A stretch of DNA of 64,000 nt from Mumia quercus. Lineage in GTDB: Bacteria; Actinomycetota; Actinomycetes; Propionibacteriales; Nocardioidaceae. Under the pieces are notes generated by a model, which was given only the letters and a program-made list of their open reading frames with translations, was not told the origin of the DNA and did not search any database. The position numbers and the translations under genes are program-made. The stretch covers positions 186,001-250,000 of the forward strand of contig NZ_JANZYO010000007.1 of NCBI RefSeq assembly GCF_025506335.1. Direction: 5' to 3'. How positions within the stretch are numbered: the stretch's first letter is position 1; the number at the start of each line of letters is the position of its first letter. This document shows positions 40,431 through 47,704 of the stretch, piece after piece.

Positions 40431-40940
40431 TCACCGGGCGGGCGGGGCGAGGTAGTCCTCCAGCCGCATCGTCCGGGGGTCGATGTCGAACCAGTCGCCG
40501 TCGTACGTGAGCACGGCCGCCGCAGACGTTGGGAAGCCGCGGTCTCCGTAGGCTTTCCACGCCCCGTTGTGCGTCCCGTCGTGGAGCATCCAGACGAGGT
40601 CGCCCATCGACGGGTTGTGGCCGACGACGACGACCGTGCTCGGCTCGCCCTCGACGGCGCGGACCTCCTCCAGGACGCGGTGCGCGCTGGCCTCGTACAG
40701 GCCCGGTGGGTACGTCACGTGCTCCGGCCCGATGCCCAGCGACGCGTTGAGCTCGTCGAAGGTCTCGCGGGTCCGCACCGCCGGCGACACCAGCGCGAGG
40801 GTGGCGCCGGTCACGAAGTCGGTGAGCTGCTCACCGCGCCGTCGGGCGTCGTCGTGTCCGCGCCGCGTCAGCGCCCGCCCCAGGTCGGTGCCCGCCGAGG
40901 CCTCGGCCTTGGCGTGGCGCACCACGACCAGCTGCTTCAC
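40431..40940 (-). CDS. SixA-type histidine phosphatase
   Basis: 169 residues of the histidine phosphatase superfamily. The phosphate pocket is VVVRHAKAE (RHx with nucleophile His near the N-terminus), with a second Arg in SPAVRTRETF and a late His in VVVGHNPSMGDL. SixA relatives dephosphorylate phosphohistidine or small phosphoesters; the substrate is unknown. GTG 40940 follows the dodecin stop by three bases, so the pair is cotranscribed. Confidence 0.88.
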   Translation of the reverse strand: MKQLVVVRHAKAEASAGTDLGRALTRRGHDDARRRGEQLTDFVTGATLALVSPAVRTRETFDELNASLGIGPEHVTYPPGLYEASAHRVLEEVRAVEGEPSTVVVVGHNPSMGDLVWMLHDGTHNGAWKAYGDRGFPTSAAAVLTYDGDWFDIDPRTMRLEDYLAPPAR

Positions 40941-40943
40941 GGG

Positions 40944-41159
40944 TTACTCGTCGTCCTCGAGGCGGAACCCGATCTTGAGCGTCACCTGGTAGTGCTCCAC
41001 CTGGTCCCCCTCGATGTGCCCGCGGATGCCCTCGACCTCGAACCAGTCCAGGTGGCGCAGCGTCTTGGCGGCCCGGCCGATGCCGTTGGTGATCGCGTCG
41101 GTGACGCCCTCGGTCGAGGTGCCGACGATCTCGGTGATGCGGTACGTGCGGTTCGTCAT
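40944..41159 (-). CDS. Dodecin (flavin-binding dodecamer)
   Basis: 71 residues: TYRITEIVGTSTEGVTDAI, the flavin-stacking tryptophan in LDWFEVEGIRGHI, and VEHYQVTLKIGFRLED match dodecin throughout. Dodecins form hollow dodecamers that bind FMN/FAD or CoA and buffer flavins. The gene ends in TAA, unlike most neighbours. The promoter side contains GATAAG shortly before ATG 41159 but no clean TAnnnT. Confidence 0.93.
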   Translation of the reverse strand: MTNRTYRITEIVGTSTEGVTDAITNGIGRAAKTLRHLDWFEVEGIRGHIEGDQVEHYQVTLKIGFRLEDDE

Positions 41160-41189
41160 GCTGCTTATCATGCCGCTGATCGACTGGCG

Positions 41190-41195
41190 TACCGT
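41190..41195 (+). promoter_or_regulatory. -10 element TACCGT of the DUF3099 gene
   Basis: TACCGT-N6-ATG 41202. The spacer GGAGGG could also act as a ribosome site if transcription starts further upstream. Confidence 0.45.
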
Positions 41196-41201
41196 GGAGG
41201 G

Positions 41202-41528
41202 ATGGAGGATCGCCACACCGACCCGGTCAGCATCACGACCGCTCAGGTCGGCCGCAGCGAGGAGCTGCGGCACCGTCAGAACCGCTACCTGGCCTCGATG
41301 CTGATCCGTACGGTCTGCTTCCTCCTGGCCGTGGTCATCGACGGATGGGCGCGCTGGTTCTTCGTCCTGGGCGCCATCTTCCTGCCGTACGTCGCGGTGG
41401 TCTTCGCGAACACGGCGCGCCGCAAGCCCGTGGACCAGGCCGACGTGCTCCATCCCGAGCCGATCGGTGAGCTGAGCAGCGGTCCGGTGACCAAGCCCGA
41501 CGAGGACGAGGACGACAGGCCGCGATGA
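41202..41528 (+). CDS. DUF3099 family membrane protein
   Basis: 108 residues with the family start SITTAQVGRSEELRHRQNRY, two membrane helices (CFLLAVVIDGWARWFFVLGA and IFLPYVAVVFANTA) and an acidic tail. It is a conserved small actinobacterial membrane protein without assigned function. ATG 41202 is supported by TACCGT and by GGAGGG. The next gene starts inside its stop codon. Confidence 0.85.
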   Translation: MEDRHTDPVSITTAQVGRSEELRHRQNRYLASMLIRTVCFLLAVVIDGWARWFFVLGAIFLPYVAVVFANTARRKPVDQADVLHPEPIGELSSGPVTKPDEDEDDRPR

Positions 41529-41749
41529 GCGAAACCCCCGACGATGCCCCGCTGACCTGCTCGGCGAAGGGGTGCGAGAACGCCGCCCAGCACGCCCTCC
41601 TGTGGAACAACCCGAAGATCCACACGCCCGACCGCCGCAAGACCTGGCTCGCGTGCGACAACCACGAGGAGTCGCTCCGCCAGTTCCTCTCGGCCCGCGG
41701 CTTCTGGAAAGAGACCCGCCCCGTCTCGGAGGTCACGCCCGAGCGGTGA
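41525..41749 (+). CDS. Small conserved CxxxxC zinc-ribbon-like protein, function unknown
   Basis: 74 residues. Two cysteines in CSAKGCENAA and a later ACDNHEE (Cys and His) could bind zinc. The middle, WNNPKIHTPDRRKTWL, looks strongly conserved. I recall similar small proteins in actinobacteria sometimes labelled acetone carboxylase, a name that nothing here supports. ATG 41525 overlaps the DUF3099 stop (ATGA), so it is coupled to that membrane protein. Confidence 0.75.
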   Translation: MSETPDDAPLTCSAKGCENAAQHALLWNNPKIHTPDRRKTWLACDNHEESLRQFLSARGFWKETRPVSEVTPER

Positions 41750-41753
41750 GCCC

Positions 41754-41782
41754 GGTCCCACCGGCGCGAACGGCGTGGGACC
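41754..41782. terminator. Bidirectional hairpin between convergent small-protein and moaA genes
   Basis: GGTCCCAC (41754-41761) pairs exactly with GTGGGACC (41775-41782) around a 13-base loop. It lies five bases after one stop and about 30 before the other. Confidence 0.65.
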
Positions 41783-41814
41783 ACGTTCACCGCGATGCGG
41801 GGCGTCGCGGCCTG

Positions 41815-42834
41815 CTAGCCGCCGATCGCCGACATCGGGCGGCTCGGCTGCAGGAAGTCGACGTCGTCGATGCCGTGCCCGGGGAGCTTGGTCCACATCG
41901 CGGCCCGCCACCGGTCGGCGATCTCGTCGTCCGTCGCTCCCCCGCGCAGCGCCGTCCGAAGGTCGGACTCCTCCCGCGCGAAGAGGCAGTTGCGGACCTG
42001 CCCGTCGGCCGTGAGCCGGACGCGGTCGCAGTCGCCGCAGAAGGGACGGGTGACCGAGGCGATGATGCCCACCGTCGCGGGGCCGCCGTCGACCAGGAAC
42101 TCCTCCGCCGGCGCCGAGCCACGCTCGCGGTCCGCAGGCGTCAGCGTCACGTACGGGGCGAGCTTCTCGAAGATCTCGTCGGCCGTGACCATCGCCCCGC
42201 GGTCCCACCCGTGCTGGGCGTCGAGCGGCATCTGCTCGATGAACCGCAGCCGGTAGCCCCGCTCGAGGCACCAGGCCAGCAGCTCGGGCGCCTGGTCGTC
42301 GTTGAGCCCGCGCAGGAGCACCGCGTTGACCTTCACCGGAGCGATCCCGGCCGCCTGGGCAGCCTCGAGCCCCGCGACGACGTCGGCGTGTCGGTCGCGA
42401 CGGGTGATCTGCTCGAAGGTCTCGGGCCTGATGGTGTCCAGGCTGATGTTGACGCGGTCGAGCCCGGCGTCGGCGAGGGCCTGCGCCGTGTGCTTCAGAC
42501 CCAACCCGTTGGAGGTAAGGGACACCGTCGGCGAGGGCGACAGCGCCTTCGTGGCCGCGACGATGCCCGTCAGCCCGCGGCGCAGCAACGGCTCGCCGCC
42601 GGTGAACCGGACGTCGGTGACGCCCAGACGCTCGACTGCGATCGTCACCAGGCGTACGACCTCGTCGTCGGTGAGCGTCTGCTCGGTCGGCATCCAGTCG
42701 AGGCCCTCGGCGGGCATGCAGTACTGGCAGCGCAGGTTGCACCGGTCGGTCAGGGAAACCCGGAGATCGGTGGCCACTCGACCGTGGCGATCAGCGAGCA
42801 GGGCCGCGGGCTGCGCGACGGTCTCGGCAGTCAT
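41815..42834 (-). CDS. moaA: GTP 3',8-cyclase (molybdenum cofactor biosynthesis)
   Basis: 339 residues. A radical SAM enzyme that starts molybdenum cofactor synthesis from GTP. The first cluster is bound by CNLRCQYC (with the preceding loop, CxxxCxxC type), the second by FCGDCDRVRLTADGQVRNCL, and the protein ends in the required GG. TGGEPLLR is the SAM-binding GGE motif. It is a lone mo-cofactor gene here; partner genes must lie elsewhere. ATG 42834 has TAGACT six bases upstream. Confidence 0.96.
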   Translation of the reverse strand: MTAETVAQPAALLADRHGRVATDLRVSLTDRCNLRCQYCMPAEGLDWMPTEQTLTDDEVVRLVTIAVERLGVTDVRFTGGEPLLRRGLTGIVAATKALSPSPTVSLTSNGLGLKHTAQALADAGLDRVNISLDTIRPETFEQITRRDRHADVVAGLEAAQAAGIAPVKVNAVLLRGLNDDQAPELLAWCLERGYRLRFIEQMPLDAQHGWDRGAMVTADEIFEKLAPYVTLTPADRERGSAPAEEFLVDGGPATVGIIASVTRPFCGDCDRVRLTADGQVRNCLFAREESDLRTALRGGATDDEIADRWRAAMWTKLPGHGIDDVDFLQPSRPMSAIGG

Positions 42835-42840
42835 GACGTC

Positions 42841-42846
42841 AGTCTA
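42841..42846 (-). promoter_or_regulatory. -10 element TAGACT of moaA
   Basis: TAGACT-N6-ATG 42834. The divergent SURF1 promoter lies 43 bases to the right. Confidence 0.6.
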
Positions 42847-42888
42847 GGCACGGAAGACCTCCCTCCGCGCCCCTGTGGAGCGGTTAGG

Positions 42889-42894
42889 TAACGT
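42889..42894 (+). promoter_or_regulatory. -10 element TAACGT of the SURF1 gene
   Basis: TAACGT-N6-GTG 42901. Confidence 0.6.
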
Positions 42895-42900
42895 CGATAC

Positions 42901-43797
42901 GTGTACCGGTTCCTCGTGACTCGCCGCTGGCTGGCCTTCGCGCTCTTCGTGGTGCTGCTGGCCGGTGTCTGCACGTGGCTGGGTTTCTGGCAGTTCGGAC
43001 GGCTCGACGACAAGCAGGCGCGCAACGACGTCACGCGCCACAACGTCGAGTCGCCGCCGGTCGACGTCTCCGAGGTCGCCACCTCCGACGTCGACGACTC
43101 CGAGAACAACGAGTGGCGTCAGGTCGAGGTGACCGGCACGTACGACGCGGCCAGCTCGCTGATCGTCAAGTACCAGACCCGGGACGAGGGCAGCGGGGTC
43201 GACATCGTCACGCCGCTGCGTACGGCCGACGGCAAGGCCGTCCTCGTCGAGCGCGGCTGGCTGCCGTCGGCGAACCACACCGGTGCCGCCGTCGACATCC
43301 CTGAGCCGCCGGCGGGCGAGGTGACGGTCATCGGCTGGTGGAAGGCGAACGACAACGTCCCGCTCAGCGCGACGAAGCCCGACGAGACGGGGCAGGTGCG
43401 GGCGGTCTCCACGCTCGGCGCGGCCGGTGCCCTCGACTACCCCCTGTACGAGGGCGGCTACCTGTTGCTCGAGAAGCAGAACCCCCCGACGGAAGGCTTC
43501 CTGCTACCTGATGGGCCCGAGTACGGTCAGGGGCCGCACTTCTTCTACGGGCTCCAGTGGTGGTTCTTCGGCGGTCTGGCCCTCGTCGGCTTCGTGTGGT
43601 TCGCCTGGGCGGAGGCGCACCCCCGCGGGCCGCGCAAGCCGGGCCACCAGCGCCCGGGGCAGCGCAGCGTCCCCGCCGCCCAGGCCGCGGCAGCACGTGC
43701 CGCCGCGGCGCGTGCGGGAGCGACCGGCTCACAAGGCGCGGAGGGCTCCGCCGTCGACCGGGAGCATGACGCCACTGACGTACGAAGCCGAGGGTGA
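42901..43797 (+). CDS. SURF1-family cytochrome oxidase assembly protein
   Basis: 298 residues with a membrane helix at each end (about 8-27 and 213-232) and the SURF1 motifs LGFWQFGRLDDKQARND, VLVERGWLPSANH and HFFYGLQWWFFGG. SURF1 helps insert heme a into cytochrome c oxidase on the outer side of the membrane. A low-complexity Ala/Arg/Gly tail of about 60 residues follows the last helix; its coding DNA overlaps the convergent SDR gene by 69 bases. GTG 42901 fits the -10 box. Confidence 0.92.
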   Translation: MYRFLVTRRWLAFALFVVLLAGVCTWLGFWQFGRLDDKQARNDVTRHNVESPPVDVSEVATSDVDDSENNEWRQVEVTGTYDAASSLIVKYQTRDEGSGVDIVTPLRTADGKAVLVERGWLPSANHTGAAVDIPEPPAGEVTVIGWWKANDNVPLSATKPDETGQVRAVSTLGAAGALDYPLYEGGYLLLEKQNPPTEGFLLPDGPEYGQGPHFFYGLQWWFFGGLALVGFVWFAWAEAHPRGPRKPGHQRPGQRSVPAAQAAAARAAAARAGATGSQGAEGSAVDREHDATDVRSRG

Positions 43798-44487
43798 GAG
43801 CAGGAACGCTGCCGCCGCACCGAACTCCTCTGGCCGACCGTAACGGCGCAGAGGGATGTTGCCCTCGGCGGTGACCCGCGCAGCCTGCGGGTCGTCCGCG
43901 AGCGAGTCCAGGTGGCGCACGCGGTCCGTCTCGATGCGGCCCGGCAGCAGCGCGTTGACCCGTACGCCACGAGGGCCGAGCTCGTCGGCGAGCTCCTTCG
44001 TGAGCATCGCGAGGCCCGGCCGGAGACCGTTGCTGATCGACAGCCCGGCGATCGGTGCGCGCACGGAGGACGAGAGCACGAAGGCGACCGCTCCCCCGTC
44101 GTCCAGCGCCGGCGCCAGCTCGCGTACCAGCCTCACGGCGCCCAGGAAGACCGACTCGAAAGCACCGCGCCACTGCTCGTCGGTCACGTCGGCGAGGCGT
44201 CCGCCCGGAGGACCGCCGACGCTGACGAGCAGGCCGTCGAACCGCCCGAACCGCTCGTTCACCGCGCCCAGGACGGCCGCGGGCGTGCCCGGGTCGGCGT
44301 TGTCCGCGACCACGCCGGCCGCCCGCTCCGGCCCGAGCTGGGCGACGGCCGCGTCCACAGCCTCGGCATCACGGCCGGTGACCACCACGGACGCGCCCGC
44401 GTCGACGAGCGCCTCAGCGCTGGCGAGACCCAGGCCCTTGCTCGCGCCGGTCAGGACGTACGCCCGGCCCTCCAGCCCGAGGCTCAT
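43729..44487 (-). CDS. Short-chain dehydrogenase/reductase with atypical active site
   Basis: 252 residues. It has the cofactor loop TGASKGLGLAS and the NAG-like region (SVGGPPGG). The catalytic serine is present (LSSSVRAP), but at the YxxxK position it reads SNGLR, so tyrosine and lysine are replaced by Ser and Arg. A known SDR subgroup has this change, so it may use other residues or only bind cofactor. ATG 44487 overlaps the TGA of the enoyl-CoA hydratase gene (ATGA), which suggests a shared fatty-acid or acyl-CoA pathway. Confidence 0.87.
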   Translation of the reverse strand: MSLGLEGRAYVLTGASKGLGLASAEALVDAGASVVVTGRDAEAVDAAVAQLGPERAAGVVADNADPGTPAAVLGAVNERFGRFDGLLVSVGGPPGGRLADVTDEQWRGAFESVFLGAVRLVRELAPALDDGGAVAFVLSSSVRAPIAGLSISNGLRPGLAMLTKELADELGPRGVRVNALLPGRIETDRVRHLDSLADDPQAARVTAEGNIPLRRYGRPEEFGAAAAFLLSPSASYVSGVMLPVDGGALRAL

Positions 44488-45287
44488 CTCGCCCCACCCA
44501 TCGCCGCGAGGACCGCACGGAACCGTCCGTGCTGGGCGCGCCTCTCGGCACGCGACTGGGCCGCGAGGTCAAGGTCTCCGGCGGACTGCAGGAGCGCCTT
44601 GGTCGCGCTGACGGCGCCGTGCGGGGCGGCCGTCAGGGCGGCGACGAGCTCGGCGAGCCGCGCGTCCAGCCCGTCGAGCGCGACGGTCTCGAGCGCGAGA
44701 CCGAGACGTGTCGCCTCCTCCGCAGGCACCCAGCGCGCGGTCGCGCAGATCTCCAGCGCGCGGGCGTACCCGACCGCCTCCACGAGGGGCTTGGTGCCCG
44801 TGAGGTCCGGGACGAGCCCGAGGGCGGGCTCCTTCATGCAGAACTGCGCGTCCTCGGCGACGATCCGCAGGTCGCAGGCGAGCGCGAGCTGGAAGCCCGC
44901 GCCGACCGCGTGGCCCTGCACGAGCGCGATCGACACGAACCGCGGGTCACGCAACCACGTGAAGCCCTCCTGGTACGCGGCGACCGTGGCGTCGAAGTCC
45001 TCCACGGTGCCCGAGGCCATCTCGGGGAACGACGTCTCCCCCTCGATGCCGGCAGGGCTCAGCATCGCCCGGTCGAGCCCGGCGGAGAACGACGCGCCGG
45101 CCCCGCGTACGACGACGACGCGGACGTCGTCCTCGACGGCGGCTCCGACGGCGGCGAGCGCACGCCACATCGCCGGCGTCTGGGCGTTGCGCACGTCGGG
45201 CCGGCTCAGCGTGACGGTGAGGACGGGACCGTCGACGGCGAGGTCGAGCCCGGCGGCGCCGAGCGTCTCAGCGGTGGGATAGCTCAT
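44484..45287 (-). CDS. Enoyl-CoA hydratase/isomerase family protein
   Basis: 267 residues with the crotonase fold: oxyanion-hole loops GAGASFSAGLDRAML and VQGHAVGAGFQLALACDLR, and the acidic region FCMKEPALGLVPDLTG. The second loop's AVGAG and the downstream ALGLVPDL support hydratase or isomerase activity; the substrate is unknown. ATG 45287 has TAGCCT seven bases upstream and no ribosome site, so a leaderless start is likely. The SDR gene is coupled downstream. Confidence 0.9.
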   Translation of the reverse strand: MSYPTAETLGAAGLDLAVDGPVLTVTLSRPDVRNAQTPAMWRALAAVGAAVEDDVRVVVVRGAGASFSAGLDRAMLSPAGIEGETSFPEMASGTVEDFDATVAAYQEGFTWLRDPRFVSIALVQGHAVGAGFQLALACDLRIVAEDAQFCMKEPALGLVPDLTGTKPLVEAVGYARALEICATARWVPAEEATRLGLALETVALDGLDARLAELVAALTAAPHGAVSATKALLQSAGDLDLAAQSRAERRAQHGRFRAVLAAMGGAR

Positions 45288-45294
45288 ACGGAGG

Positions 45295-45300
45295 AGGCTA
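45295..45300 (-). promoter_or_regulatory. -10 element TAGCCT of the enoyl-CoA hydratase-SDR operon
   Basis: TAGCCT-N7-ATG 45287. The stretch between box and start reads CCTCCGT, the opposite of a ribosome site. Confidence 0.6.
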
Positions 45301-45330
45301 TCGACGGACGCACCGAAGAGACGACCCGGC

Positions 45331-46932
45331 TCAGGCGAGGCTGATGAGCTCCTGGTACTCCGCGGTCCAGAGGTCCTCGACGCCGTCGGGCAGGATGAGG
45401 ACCCGGTCGGGCTGCAGGGCCTCCACCGCACCCTCGTCGTGGGTCACGAGCACGATGGCCCCCTGGTACGAGCGGATCGCCCCCAGAACCTCCTCGCGCG
45501 ACGCAGGGTCCAGGTTGTTGGTGGGCTCGTCGAGGAGCAGGACGTTCGCCTGCGACACGATCAAGGTCGCGAGCGCGAGTCGGGTCTTCTCCCCGCCGGA
45601 GAGCACGCGCGCCGGCTTGTGAGCATCGTCGCCGCTGAAGAGGAAGGCGCCGAGGACGCTGCGCGCCTGCGTGTCGGTCAGCGACGGGGCGGCCGACTGC
45701 ATGTTCTCGAGGACCGAGCGCTCCAGGTCGAGCGTCTCGTGCTCCTGGGCGTAGTAGCCGAGCTTGAGGCCGTGTCCCGGCCGGATCTCGCCGGTGTCGG
45801 AGGCGTCGAGACCCCCGAGGATCCGCAGCAGGGTCGTCTTGCCCGCACCGTTGAGGCCGAGGATGACGACGCGGCTGCCGCGGTCGATCGCCAGGTCGAC
45901 GTCGGTGAAGATCTCCAGCGACCCGTACGACTTCGAGAGGCCCTCGGCCATCAGCGGGGTCTTGCCCACCGGCGCCGGCGTCGGGAAGTCGATCTTCGCG
46001 ACCCGGTCGGCGGCCCGCTCGCTCTCCAGGCCCGCGAGCATCTTCTCGGCCCGGCGGGCCATGTTCTGGGCAGCGGTCGCCTTCGTGGCCTTGGCGCGCA
46101 TCTTGTCGGCCTGCGCCATGAGCGTCGACGCCTTGCGCTCGGCGTTGGACCGCTCGCGCTTGCGGCGACGCTCGTCGGTCTCGCGCTGCTCGAGGTACTT
46201 GCGCCAGCCCATGTTGTAGACGTCGATCTCGGCGCGGTTGGCGTCGAGATGGAGGACCTTGTTGACGACGTCCTCGAGGAGCACGACATCGTGGCTGATC
46301 ACCACGACACCGCCCTTGTACGACATGAGGAAGTTGCGCAGCCACACGATCGAGTCGGCATCGAGGTGGTTGGTCGGCTCGTCGAGGAGGAGCGTGTCCG
46401 CACCGAGGAAGAGGATGCGGGCGAGCTCGATACGGCGGCGCTGCCCGCCCGAGAGCGTGCCCAGCGGCTGGTCGAGCACACGGTCGGGCAGCCCGAGGCT
46501 CGCCGCGATCGTCGCCGCCTCGGACGCGGCCGCGTACCCGCCTCCGGCGTGCAGCTCGGCGTCGGCGCGCGAGTAGCGCTTCATCGCGCGGTCACGGACG
46601 GCGTCGTCGTCGGAACCCATCTCGATCTCGGAGCGTCGCAGCGCGCGGTAGACCTCGTCGAGGCCGCGCGCCGACAGGATCCGGTCGCGGGCGCTCTGCT
46701 CGGGGTCGCCGCTGCGCGGGTCCTGCGGGAGGTAGCCGATCGTCCCCCGGCGCGTGATCGTCCCTGCGGACGGGTCGCCGCCCTCGCCGGCCAGGAGCTT
46801 CGTGAGGGTCGTCTTGCCCGCACCGTTGCGCCCGACGAGACCGACCTTATCACCGTCGGCGACCTGGAACGTCGCCCCCGACATGAGGACACGTGCGCCC
46901 ACGCGCAGCTCGAGGTCGTGGACGCTGATCAT
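45331..46932 (-). CDS. ABC-F family ATPase (ribosome-associated)
   Basis: 533 residues with two ABC domains and no membrane segment: GRNGAGKTTLTKLL / LSGGQRRRIELAR / LLLDEPTNHLD in the first, GLNGAGKTTLLRIL / LSGGEKTRLALAT / LLLDEPTNNLD in the second. A charged linker of about 80 residues (YLEQRETDERRRKRERSNAE) lies between them. ABC-F proteins bind the ribosomal E site and rescue or tune translation; some give antibiotic protection. Subgroup assignment needs a tree. ATG 46932 has AGGAG twelve bases upstream. Confidence 0.93.
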   Translation of the reverse strand: MISVHDLELRVGARVLMSGATFQVADGDKVGLVGRNGAGKTTLTKLLAGEGGDPSAGTITRRGTIGYLPQDPRSGDPEQSARDRILSARGLDEVYRALRRSEIEMGSDDDAVRDRAMKRYSRADAELHAGGGYAAASEAATIAASLGLPDRVLDQPLGTLSGGQRRRIELARILFLGADTLLLDEPTNHLDADSIVWLRNFLMSYKGGVVVISHDVVLLEDVVNKVLHLDANRAEIDVYNMGWRKYLEQRETDERRRKRERSNAERKASTLMAQADKMRAKATKATAAQNMARRAEKMLAGLESERAADRVAKIDFPTPAPVGKTPLMAEGLSKSYGSLEIFTDVDLAIDRGSRVVILGLNGAGKTTLLRILGGLDASDTGEIRPGHGLKLGYYAQEHETLDLERSVLENMQSAAPSLTDTQARSVLGAFLFSGDDAHKPARVLSGGEKTRLALATLIVSQANVLLLDEPTNNLDPASREEVLGAIRSYQGAIVLVTHDEGAVEALQPDRVLILPDGVEDLWTAEYQELISLA

Positions 46933-46970
46933 GGCGAAGCCGCTCCTGGGAGGTGGGAGAACGTGAGAGG

Positions 46971-46986
46971 GAGGCGTCGACGCCTC
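46971..46986. terminator. 16-bp perfect palindrome GAGGCGTCGACGCCTC
   Basis: It lies about 44 bases after the cyclophilin stop and 39 bases before the ABC-F start. As RNA it forms a six-pair stem with a TCGA loop, hence a weak terminator of the cyclophilin gene; as DNA it could be an operator for ABC-F. The sequence does not decide between these. Confidence 0.45.
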
Positions 46987-47029
46987 GAGAGGCCGAGATC
47001 CCGGCCACCAGTCAGTGTACGGAGTCGGG

Positions 47030-47665
47030 TCAGCCGTTCACGACGACGGACTCGATCACCACGGGCTCGACGGGGGCGTCCCTCTCGCCGGTCTGGACCG
47101 CGGAGATCTTGTCCACGACCGCCTTGCTCGCGTCGTCGGCGACCTCGCCGAAGATCGTGTGGAGACCGTCGAGGTGCGGGGTCGGCACCGAGGTGATGAA
47201 GAACTGCGAGCCGTTGGTGTCGGGGCCGCCGTTGGCCATCGCGAGCAGATACGGCCGGTCGAACGTGAGACCGTCGACGATCTCGTCCTCGAACTGGTAG
47301 CCGGGACCACCCATGCCTGTGCCGAGCGGGTCACCGCCCTGGATCATGAAGCCGGGGATGACGCGGTGGAAGATCGTGCCGTCGTACAGGGGCTTGCCGG
47401 ACATCTCCTTGCCCGACTCCGGGTCGGTCCACGTCTTCGCCCCGGTGGCGAGCCCGACGAAGTTCGCGACGGTCTTCGGAGCCTCGTCAGGGAACAGCGT
47501 CACCGTGATGTCGCCGTGGTTCGTCGCGATCGTCGCCGTCGCGGCCGAGACCGAGGTGTCGGCCTCGGTCTCCGCGTCTGCCTTCGACGAGGACTCGGAC
47601 GCCGACCCGCAGCCGGTGGCGAGGACCAAGGTGAGGGCGACGGCAGCCCACAGACGAAGACGCAC
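47030..47665 (-). CDS. Cyclophilin-type peptidyl-prolyl isomerase lipoprotein
   Basis: 211 residues. A signal peptide ends in the lipobox LATGCGS, so the protein is anchored outside the membrane. A Ser/Ala/Glu-rich linker follows, then a cyclophilin domain: [32 protein letters not shown], and [20 protein letters not shown], with the catalytic Arg, Phe and His. It assists folding of exported proteins. GTG 47665 has AGGAG nine bases upstream. Confidence 0.93.
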   Translation of the reverse strand: MRLRLWAAVALTLVLATGCGSASESSSKADAETEADTSVSAATATIATNHGDITVTLFPDEAPKTVANFVGLATGAKTWTDPESGKEMSGKPLYDGTIFHRVIPGFMIQGGDPLGTGMGGPGYQFEDEIVDGLTFDRPYLLAMANGGPDTNGSQFFITSVPTPHLDGLHTIFGEVADDASKAVVDKISAVQTGERDAPVEPVVIESVVVNG

Positions 47666-47704
47666 GATGAAGACTCCTGGTGTGACGGACGGCGAAGACG
47701 GAGG

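Noticed and set aside
41525-41749. Acetone carboxylase label for the 74-residue protein
   Set aside because: Far too small and without any carboxylase motif. The name seems to be a propagated annotation error.
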